Source: Phoronis ovalis
Lineage: Eukaryota; Phoronida; Phoronidae
Assembly: GCA_028565635.1 (NCBI GenBank)
Contig: JAOXYB010058890.1
Coordinates: 1-10,878, forward strand
DNA length: 10,878 bases
Reading direction: 5' to 3'
Both the position numbers and the translations under genes were made by a program. The notes beneath the pieces are model-generated. The model had not been told where the DNA came from, ran no database searches, and saw only the letters and a program-made list of their open reading frames with translations. Positions 6,801-10,878 of this stretch are shown piece after piece. The first letter of the stretch is position 1, and each line of letters begins with the position of its first letter.

Positions 6801-9026
6801 AATTAAAAGTTTTCCAAAAAACATTTTTTTTAAATTGCTCAGCATACAATTGAGTATTTTACACTCAATAATGTGTTTTTTTTATCTATGTTTGTCTAAA
6901 ATCATCTAAAATTAATGCTTCAAGAGCCCTGGATATACTCACAGTTAATGCTCCGAAATCGATACTTTTGAATACACTAGGAAATTTGATGATCTCAAAT
7001 CCTGGTGGCCCAGTGTGAAGACCCTCATTCTTCACGTCATCAAACAACCTCTTCTGTATAGTATCATAACCAATACCAACTGAGAAAAACAAAAAAAATT
7101 ATAAAGCGCACAATATACCAATTTTCTATGACTAAAATCAATCAATAATCGCCCCATAACGTATGACAACAGTACTTTGGTTCTAACAATCCGATTTCAT
7201 AATAGTAAGCTTTTAAAACATTTAAAAAAATCTGACATAACATCATTATGCATCACAAAGTTACATCCCCTCGAATAATCCCACGTGACCCTCAAAACAA
7301 TAAATGTTTGACTATGTCACAATTATAGTAATCGTATAGGGCAATGAGATTTATTGATTAGAAGCAAGCTGATGACAAACTGTAAATTGAATCTGCTTTT
7401 AATGAATGATGTGTGAATGATATTGATGGTGGAGTAAAATTTCACTGAGCGTCTGCAGTTAGGGATGGTAGATAGTAGGGATTCCTATTTTTCTGTTCAA
7501 AAAGTTGCTTTAGCAGCCATTTCTATTGGGTTTGGTCAGTTTAGGTTTGTTCAGTTTATTTTCCATTCTTTCTTACCAATTTTCAATTTCGGCAGGGTAT
7601 ATCTCAAAAACAGGCTGAGGTACAGACACAGTACTTGTGGTGTGATACCCTGGGGTTGGCCACTTTTGACCATGAGGTCAAAAGGCCATTTAGAAGTAAA
7701 AGGTTAAAATTTTGAAATTATTTATAAAGTCCCAATATGATGTTATCAGGTTGTATAAGCACATGTCATTTTGATGACCTTTGAAGCTACCTAGGTGCCA
7801 AAAGGTCAGCTTTTTATTGTTTGGCACCTTTTCAATTAATCTATGGAGGGAATACATCAAAACAACTAGGGAACAGTTGTTCATACAGGCTTTTTGTTTG
7901 ACTTACGACATCCCCAGGGTGGGTATATTTTTTGTTGGGGATGTGCCACGCGTTCGGGTCGCAATTTCGCGCTTCCCGGTAAAATTTTGGGTAGCACGTT
8001 TCATGTTTTAGGTATAAACTCGGGTAGCCATTTTCGTTTGTTGCGGCATAATTTTGGATGGGTATTTGTGTTTTATCTGGCTGATGCAGAAAGTAATTAG
8101 ATTTGCTGGCCAGACGCTAATAAACACATATAGAATTGTTGTTTTCCGCGGTACCAGATTTGTTTTAAAATTTATTTGTATTCTCTGTATTTCTTTCCAG
8201 TTAAGATTGTGTTCAAATCTGTACGCATGCAACATGTTTCTTATAGCTTCATGTGCATTTAATATTTTTATATTTATTTACCTAACACTTGTGTTTTGTA
8301 TTTGTTGCACATCGTATGTACGTACTTGTGCTGTCCATAGACCCACCCATATTTTATTTTAGGCATATGCCTGCCCCCTTACTCAGAGTATAGCATTGTA
8401 TTGTAATTGTTATTGTAAAATACAGGACTGGTGTAAACTGGACAAGGAAACACATAATTTATATGCGTAGAACAAAATAAAAATGATTAAAAATTCTATT
8501 GTGCTTCATTATGCTTGAAGAATACATACATGCACGCACCTATAATTACCCAACACATAAAATATGGTGTATACGTAGCGCATATAATTTTAATTTTTAC
8601 CCAAGGTTAATTTAAGTATATACTAGGTCACAGATTGTAATTTAACCAGTACTAATTAAGCTATAAGTTTGGGTCATGATTTTTCCATAGGTACTAATTA
8701 AGTTTCTGTTGAGTCTTGATATATAATTAAGTTTGGGACGGTATGGTACGTATTTTGTAGTTTTGGTATAATTTCGGGCCTATTTTTTAGTGCTACCTAG
8801 GCCATATAAGTTGGGGTCATGATTTCTGAGGTCCAGTGGCACATCCCCATCCAAATCAACATTAACTTACCCCCCGGGCCTTTATTTTTTAGTTAAATCA
8901 TTAAAATGTACCTTCGTCAGAGTTCAGTTTCTGCAGTGATGTTACAATAAGAGCAATAACCATGGCTAGTATTGCAACAACCACAAAAACCACAATATAG
9001 ATTTTTTTTTTGCCTTCCTCTGCCAT
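791..9026 (-). CDS. SPFH/band 7 domain protein with N-terminal membrane anchor (8 coding exons per isoform)
   Basis: Spliced order on the minus strand: 9026-8912, 7079-6943, 5499-5367, then either 4821-4682 (A) or 3958-3819 (B), then 3545-3471, 2759-2638, 2057-1963, 891-791. Every junction is GT-AG and phases match (1,0,1,0,0,2,1), giving 918 nt, 305 aa and a TAG stop. Residues 1-8 are basic; 9-29 form a hydrophobic helix; about 39-215 look like an SPFH domain, including GPPGFEIIKFPSVF near 62-75; about 176-270 are rich in Ala/Glu/Arg/Gln, as in SPFH coiled coils; the C-terminus has GFLSYIGVRAI and a GPAKTSY tail. Members of this superfamily (prohibitin, stomatin, erlin, flotillin) oligomerise on membranes and organise lipid or protein assemblies. 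This one fits none of those subfamilies closely, so the specific role is unknown. The three lysines before the helix suggest a cytosolic N-terminus (inference). Confidence 0.95.
1206..1254. repeat. Inverted partner of the GTGGCACATCCCC repeat, with poly-G run
   Basis: Thirteen G bases (1206-1218) are followed by ta...attggagttgggtgggagtgtgccactg. The same layout (C/G run, TA, A/T-rich spacer, TGGGGATGTGCCAC) is seen at about 7914-7949 and, in reverse complement, at 8834-8880. Here it faces the minisatellite units that begin about 100 bp on. Confidence 0.6.
1356..1547. repeat. Minisatellite, 52-54 bp unit, about 3.6 copies
   Basis: Units start at 1356, 1408, 1462 and 1514, each with a variant of cagtggcacatccc. 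They continue with a CCCAACACACTAAGACTT-like core and end near CCTGGGATGAAGG. Divergence between units is high, so the array is old. The plus-strand open frame across it is a by-product of the repeat. Confidence 0.85.
1963..2057 (-). CDS. Coding exon 8: end of coiled coil
   Basis: 95 nt encoding residues 241-272 plus one base. It enters after TATATTGTAG with AQTEAAAILNEYQKESETYL and continues to NLGTEG. I set the donor at GAAG|GTCTGT because it is the junction that restores the conserved GFLSYIGVRAI sequence in the last exon in phase. The site is non-consensus at +3 to +6, and the frame stays open for a further 54 codons into the intron, stopping at 1798-1796. Confidence 0.88.
2058..2637 (-). 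other. Intron between exons 7 and 8
   Basis: 580 nt, AT-rich. An 11-bp word, ttgttgcagaa, occurs twice (about 2222 and 2246). Plus-strand open frames here have no recognisable domain and appear to be chance. Nothing else seen. Confidence 0.7.
2638..2759 (-). CDS. Coding exon 7: coiled-coil region
   Basis: 122 nt encoding residues 201-240 plus two bases of codon 241. It enters after TTTTGGCATAG, an acceptor with a weak pyrimidine tract, with VAVNEQPRLLTKARTELREA. The Glu/Ala/Thr/Gln-rich heptad-like sequence continues through ETQAEITTQKAEADAVIIQN. The donor is AACAG|GTATCT. Confidence 0.93.
2866..3235. repeat. Degenerate array of ATACCCCATGGTAAAAA-like words
   Basis: Lies in the intron between exons 6 and 7 (2760-3470). 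The word CC(A/G)TGGTAA or a close variant recurs near 2936, 2996, 3027, 3067, 3105, 3131 and 3159, spaced about 27-60 bp and separated by A-rich sequence. The edges look like GGGGGCATTTGCTAGGGGTG on the left and GGCGGCACATTT...CCCACGGG on the right. The minus-strand open frame over it (2982-3206) is repeat-derived, not a gene. Confidence 0.7.
3471..3545 (-). CDS. Coding exon 6: end of SPFH domain, start of helical region
   Basis: 75 nt (25 codons, phase 0 at both ends), entering after TTTTGACATTTAG. It encodes VNNIKRPSDYETAVRDKEAA followed by RENIK. The pattern N-I-x-R-P-x-x-Y-E-x-A-V-x-x-K-x-A-A-x-E is typical of the SPFH-to-coiled-coil junction. The donor is TTAAG|GTATTC. If both A and B are skipped, exon 3 joins here in the wrong frame and TAA follows as the third codon. 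Confidence 0.93.
3819..3958 (-). CDS. Alternative exon B (mutually exclusive with exon A), residues 129-175
   Basis: 140 nt, entering in phase 1 after TTGCTACTTTAG and leaving in phase 0 at TTGCAG|GTAGAT. It encodes GESALHESCSKYKTSQLQAQ, then RAAFQEEVRLRLRERYDRLH and SDVTDLQ. The frame is open and the splice sites are intact, so B is a functional paralogous exon and not a relic. If spliced after exon A it would be read in another frame and meet TGA at 3871-3869. The A-to-B intron is 723 nt and the B-to-exon-6 intron is 273 nt. Confidence 0.92.
3959..4681 (-). other. Spacer intron between alternative exons A and B
   Basis: 723 nt without repeat or exon signature. At this length, simple steric exclusion of neighbouring splice sites is unlikely. 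Any elements that enforce one-or-the-other splicing beyond the frame penalty would be expected here or in the flanking introns, but I cannot identify any by eye. Confidence 0.7.
4682..4821 (-). CDS. Alternative exon A (mutually exclusive with exon B), residues 129-175
   Basis: 140 nt, entering in phase 1 after CATGTTTGCAG and leaving in phase 0 at TTACAG|GTGTTA. It encodes GESAIHESCSQFNTTQFQAE, then RARFQEMLQEQLKFRYTVLL and ADITDLQ. Exon B is homologous: 27 of 47 residues are identical with no gaps, and both start GESA(I/L)HESCS and end D(I/V)TDLQ. A is less charged than B at residues 155-169 (3 charged residues, against 8 in B). It joins exon 3 to exon 6 in frame. Confidence 0.93.
5025..5086. 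repeat. GC-rich 23-bp tandem duplication
   Basis: Within the intron between exon 3 and exon A (4822-5366). The unit tgtgaccgggagactgggagg recurs with a 23-bp period (gaccggga at 5043 and 5066). It is preceded by a doubled ggcaatgtg word (about 5025-5043). The block is G-rich on the plus strand and stands out from the AT-rich surroundings. Confidence 0.8.
5367..5499 (-). CDS. Coding exon 3: central SPFH domain
   Basis: Encodes residues 85-128 plus one base. It enters after TTTCCTTTTAG with CLNKDGVDIVLDISYQYQ, a 'new-information' beta strand typical of the SPFH core, then a helix ending in YLKVLRAA. It ends in phase 1 at GCAG|GTAATA. This phase matches both alternative exons A and B. Confidence 0.95.
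5901..6392. repeat. About 150-bp periodic repeat in the intron between exons 2 and 3
   Basis: The word ctgt(t/a)ccnaatatgaagctgacctgataaaaa occurs at about 5901-5935, 6208-6240 and 6358-6392, spaced 307 and 150 bp, close to a 150-bp period with one unit not recognisable. Similarity extends upstream of copies 2 and 3 (ctttgat-tgta-(c/g)-t-actctgt). The plus-strand open frame 5942-6187 falls inside it and has no domain I recognise, so I treat it as repeat. Confidence 0.7.
6943..7079 (-). CDS. Coding exon 2: start of SPFH domain
   Basis: Encodes residues 39-84 and enters after TTTTTCTCAG. It contains VGIGYDTIQKR, then GLHTGPPGFEIIKFPSVFKS, the typical early SPFH pattern of a 'G-x-H-x-G-P-P' turn followed by a beta strand and F-P. 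The donor is ACT|GTGAGT, a strong consensus. It ends in phase 0. Confidence 0.95.
7793..7829. repeat. Perfect 10-bp inverted repeat, 17-nt loop
   Basis: aggtgccaaa at 7793-7802 pairs with tttggcacct at 7820-7829. It lies in a region with several AGGTCA/TGACCT words (about 7670-7810) that looks like an old dispersed repeat. A function in splicing or transcription is not shown. Confidence 0.6.
7912..8880. mobile_element. Possible degenerate element with inverted GTGGCACATCCCC-type ends
   Basis: The left end, cccagggtgggta then ttggggatgtgccac (to 7949), is matched by the reverse complement of the right end (ccagtggcacatcccc at 8833, ttaccccccggg to 8878). The interior has short repeats, such as gtactaattaag at 8649-8660 and 8691-8702 and aagttggggtcatgat-like words at about 8664 and 8808. 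No transposase or clear target-site duplication is visible. It may equally be two solo copies of one repeat in opposite orientation. Confidence 0.4.
8912..9026 (-). CDS. Coding exon 1: basic N-terminus and transmembrane helix
   Basis: Encodes residues 1-38 plus the first base of codon 39. It starts MAEEGKKK, followed by about 21 hydrophobic residues rich in Val, Ile, Leu and Ala, then a polar linker ending in NSDE. The donor is GAAG|GTACAT. The helix with preceding lysines reads as an uncleaved signal anchor, like those at the N-termini of prohibitins and erlins. The lysine codons form a 10-A run, a possible slippage site. Confidence 0.93.
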
Positions 9027-9103
9027 TTTGTAAGTCGTCCAGCTTCAATGTATTTTGTCAGGTTTAAGGATTTCAGAAGGATTTCAGAAGGATCCAGAAG
9101 AAC
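9027..9103 (-). other. 5' UTR segment of the SPFH gene with upstream splice acceptor
   Basis: On the minus strand a pyrimidine-rich stretch followed by TTTACAG ends at 9104, a good 3' splice site, so this segment probably joins to an upstream non-coding exon. An in-frame TGA at 9047-9045 lies 21 nt upstream of the ATG, which rules out an N-terminal extension within this exon. The start context is AAAATGG, with A at -3 and G at +4. The exon contains an imperfect 11-bp triplication (9068-9099). Confidence 0.6.
9068..9099. repeat. 11-bp short tandem triplication in 5' UTR exon
   Basis: ggatttcagaa occurs twice in a row (9068-9078, 9079-9089), followed by ggatccagaa. It would be transcribed in the leader of the SPFH mRNA. 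Confidence 0.85.
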
Positions 9104-9513
9104 CTGTAAAATAAAACCATAAGTTGGTATTAGGCAGACATCAAAGGTTATAACTGAGTACAGTGGTGGCTCGATCAGCACTGCAAATGACTTCAAGTAA
9201 ACAAATAGACTTGCCGTGTTTTACCCTGTTAAATACTAGATTCGTCCTGAGCTGAATTCTGGCTGCGTTCAGTAAGGAAATGATTACATTCAAGCAAGTC
9301 AATCCGTATTATGACTATTATGATTTATGTACGTCCCGGGGTTATGGTTTTTAGAATACATATAGTTTACTTTATAGTTATGTAGTTCGATCATTACTTT
9401 CTCACTTAAAAGTAAATATATATACAGCAATATATCGGATGAACTTATTTGGCCAATCAACTTCCAATAAAGCCATAGTTCATAAACAAAGTCACATTTA
9501 CGCAACACAATAC

Positions 9514-9600
9514 CTGGGACTAATATATTCTTCCTCGCACAAGCCTGCTTGCAAACAGGAATGGCGCAACTATGTCAATATGCAGATTAAACGGATAGGC
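9514..9600 (-). promoter_or_regulatory. Candidate upstream non-coding first exon of the SPFH gene
   Basis: On the minus strand CCCAG|GTATTG gives a reasonable donor ending at 9514, about 410 bp upstream of the 5' UTR acceptor at 9104. A second possible donor, ACAGG|GTAAAA, lies near 9225. The transcription start cannot be placed from sequence alone, so the boundary at 9600 is nominal. Confidence 0.2.
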
Positions 9601-9770
9601 CAGGACTTCTGAAAGGTCACATACATTTCTATGGTTTTCACTAATAATTTATAATATCTTCACATAAAAATACAAAAAAAACAAGTAGAATATTATTTTT
9701 GCTTGTGTTGAATTAAACCTACATAGCAAAAATGGTTATAAATTACAAATTTAATTAAATTGCGCAATCT

Positions 9771-9783
9771 AGGTCAAAGGTTA
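9771..9783 (+). promoter_or_regulatory. DR1-like nuclear-receptor element
   Basis: aggtcaaaggtta differs from the direct-repeat-1 consensus AGGTCA-N-AGGTCA at one base. DR1 sites bind HNF4 or RXR heterodimers in animals. It lies 31 bp from the YY1-like site and upstream of the SPFH gene. Confidence 0.4.
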
Positions 9784-9814
9784 TTTACACAATTCAATAC
9801 GAACATAGTAACCG

Positions 9815-9824
9815 CGCCATATTG
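9815..9824 (-). promoter_or_regulatory. YY1-like site (CAATATGGCG on minus strand)
   Basis: cgccatattg matches the YY1 core CAANATGGCG read on the minus strand. YY1 sites with this orientation are common near animal transcription starts. The site sits between the SPFH 5' region and a strong plus-strand 5' splice site at 9903/9904. Confidence 0.4.
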
Positions 9825-9903
9825 GAGAGTTGGCGAACAAGTTCAATAATTGCATGCAGTTTGATCTGTAAACATTTTTAGTGAATTTGATCTCGAATTT
9901 GAG
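9825..9903 (+). other. Possible divergent non-coding first exon ending at a strong 5' splice site
   Basis: GAG|GTGAGTA at 9903/9904 is a near-perfect donor on the plus strand, just beyond the YY1-like site. The only ATG in the stretch (in ttgcatgcag) opens a five-codon frame, so the exon would be 5' UTR or non-coding RNA. There is no downstream partner exon in the window. Confidence 0.2.
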
Positions 9904-10188
9904 GTGAGTATTGTAATTAATGGGGCTACGAAGGGTTGCCATAGGTAGTAATGAAGAAAGTGCAAATGATTAAAGTCAGTCCACCAAGTCGATATTTTCA
10001 GTTTGTGAGTATTAGACGCGTAAATTTTTCTAAATAAATTTGTTTCCGGGATTTCGCAATCAATTCATTCCTCTCCGCACTCACTTGAGCGAAACGTATG
10101 GAAAATGGTGCGATAATTATAACAAGGGTTCCATATAAATAGCAAGCGTGGAGTTAGTATTAAACATGGGGGACATATATTCGTCAAT
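9904..10188. other. Intergenic or intronic stretch, nothing recognised
   Basis: No coding signal, RNA gene or repeat is recognised between the putative plus-strand donor and the direct repeat at 10189. Confidence 0.5.
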
Positions 10189-10273
10189 CAAACTTTTTTC
10201 AGTTGTAAAGTTAACGAACTCGGCCTCCCATGCAACCAAACTTTTTTGTAAAGTTAACGAACTCCCATGCAAC
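10189..10273. repeat. Adjacent direct repeat, 48 and 37 bp
   Basis: Copy 1 (10189-10236) and copy 2 (10237-10273) are identical except that copy 1 has two extra blocks, cagtt and ggcctc. Both run from caaactttttt to ccatgcaac. The lack of substitutions points to a recent duplication with two indels. Confidence 0.9.
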
Positions 10274-10288
10274 AGCCAGGCTTAATTA

Positions 10289-10480
10289 GTATTTGCAGAT
10301 GACTGCATCCTGTACAGTGTATGAAAATGCGTCTGATAGCACATGCAGCGTCTTCTTCAAAAAGATCTGACAGCCGGACTTTAGATGTGGGAAGAAAATT
10401 GGCAACTTTTTAAATTTAATCCCGAAAAATGAAGCCAATTAATTAATTGTCACCAAAATAAACTTAATTACTCCTAGTTC
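10289..10480 (+). pseudogene. Decayed non-LTR retrotransposon reverse transcriptase fragment
   Basis: In one frame the plus strand reads VFADDCILYS (10289-10318), the catalytic (Y/F)ADD motif of a reverse transcriptase. After several stops the same frame gives LQKDLTAGL (from 10355), a stop, MWEENWQLFKFNPEK, and another stop. The order FADD, then LQ-DL, then W--(K/N)WQ, then FNP-K is characteristic of non-LTR (LINE) reverse transcriptases of the Jockey/CR1/L2-like groups. At least five in-frame stops and missing flanking domains show that it is inactive. The fingers domain upstream is not visible, so the copy is truncated or interrupted near the direct repeat. Confidence 0.8.
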
Positions 10481-10650
10481 GAAAAATCTCGCTAGAACAT
10501 CGTTCTGCCAGACGTTTTACTTACTTACTTGTCCGGTCAAATAAAACTTCACTTATGTCCCAGCTAGGACTTTAATGATTTTAAAACTGAAAATGTTCAA
10601 TCCTTATACAATAGTCAATAGATTGCCCTTTTTTAGCCATACCAAGGTCT

Positions 10651-10878
10651 AAGTAAACTGCTTATTAGGCAGTTATTTAGCAGTTGTTAAGCAGTTAACT
10701 GCTAAGCTTTTTAGCAGTTATTTAGCAGTTCTTAGCAGTTTGTGAATTTAAGCAGTTTGGTTTAGTCTAATTTAAGCATTGACAAATAACTGCTTAATAA
10801 TTAACTGCTAATAGAACTGCTTGTTTGGTGTGGTCTTAGCATTGAAAACATAACTGCTTAATAACTGCTAAAGAAACT
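10651..10878. repeat. Array of TTAGCAGTT / AACTGCTAA words, continuing past the window
   Basis: About 14 copies of AGCAGTT or its complement AACTGCT lie in roughly 225 bp. AGCAGTT copies dominate the left half and AACTGCT the right half, with a near-palindrome ttaagcagttaactgctaag at 10687-10706. A longer unit (gtttggt, ...ttagcattga, then ataactgcttaat, ...aactgctaa) occurs twice, at about 10754-10811 and 10823-10872. Confidence 0.85.

Larger units (their letters stand above)
7080..8911 (-). other. Intron 1, repeat-rich
   Basis: 1832 nt between the anchor exon and the SPFH domain. It contains an E-box CCACGTGACC at 7281-7290, a repeat-like block with a perfect 10-bp inverted repeat (7793-7829), and the GTGGCACATCCCC-family element at about 7912-8880. 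The plus-strand frame 8054-8362 (102 codons) has no recognisable family and is probably chance. Confidence 0.75.

Noticed and set aside
7282-7289. E-box CACGTGAC resembling a CLEAR/TFEB site in intron 1
   Set aside because: A single 8-bp match in 1.8 kb of intron is not enough to call a regulatory element.
8054-8362. Longest plus-strand open frame, 102 codons, Cys/Phe/Ile-rich
   Set aside because: No domain, no splice context, lies inside intron 1 of a well-supported opposite-strand gene and within a repeat-like element. The hydrophobic composition reflects T-rich sequence.
8966-9196. Minus-strand 76-codon frame over exon 1
   Set aside because: It is exon 1 read in the wrong frame across the splice acceptor; the true frame has the transmembrane helix and correct phases.
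10651-10878. CRISPR-like array
   Set aside because: The words are 7-9 bp, in both orientations, with irregular spacing and no spacers of constant length, in animal DNA.

Overview
The window is nuclear DNA from an animal, most likely a marine invertebrate. It is AT-rich, has GT-AG introns of about 0.3 to 1.8 kb, and carries several degenerate repeat families plus a dead non-LTR retrotransposon fragment. The sequence alone does not fix the phylum. There are no bacterial features, tRNA or rRNA genes, or CRISPR arrays. Most long open frames here are chance or repeat-derived.

One protein-coding gene fills most of the window on the minus strand. Its coding exons run from an ATG at 9026 to a TAG at 791. 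I assembled it from eight exons that join without a phase error into 918 nt, or 305 residues. The product is an SPFH/band 7 (prohibitin/stomatin-type) membrane-scaffold protein: a short basic N-terminus, one transmembrane helix (residues 9-29), an SPFH domain, an Ala/Glu/Arg-rich coiled-coil region and a short conserved tail. A non-coding 5' exon piece lies at 9027-9103, and a poly(A) signal lies at 531-536.

The most notable feature is a duplicated internal exon. Two 140-nt exons, A at 4682-4821 and B at 3819-3958, encode homologous 47-residue segments (27/47 identical). They have the same length and the same splice phases. Because 140 is not a multiple of 3, using both exons gives a stop inside B, and using neither gives a stop at the third codon of the joined frame. 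Only one-or-the-other splicing gives an intact protein, so this is a mutually exclusive exon pair built into the SPFH domain.

Layout: 1-790 is 3' UTR and downstream flank. 791-9103 is the gene, with repeats in its introns: a 52-54 bp minisatellite and its inverted arm at 1206-1547, a CCATGG-rich degenerate array at 2866-3235, a GC-rich 23-bp duplication near 5040, a ~150-bp periodic repeat at 5901-6392, and a GTGGCACATCCCC-family element at about 7912-8880. 9104-9900 is the presumed promoter side, with a DR1-like nuclear-receptor site and a YY1-like site. A strong plus-strand 5' splice site at 9903/9904 hints at divergent transcription. 10189-10878 is repetitive: a 48/37-bp direct repeat, a decayed reverse transcriptase fragment (plus strand, FADD motif), and an array of TTAGCAGTT/AACTGCTAA words that runs off the right edge.
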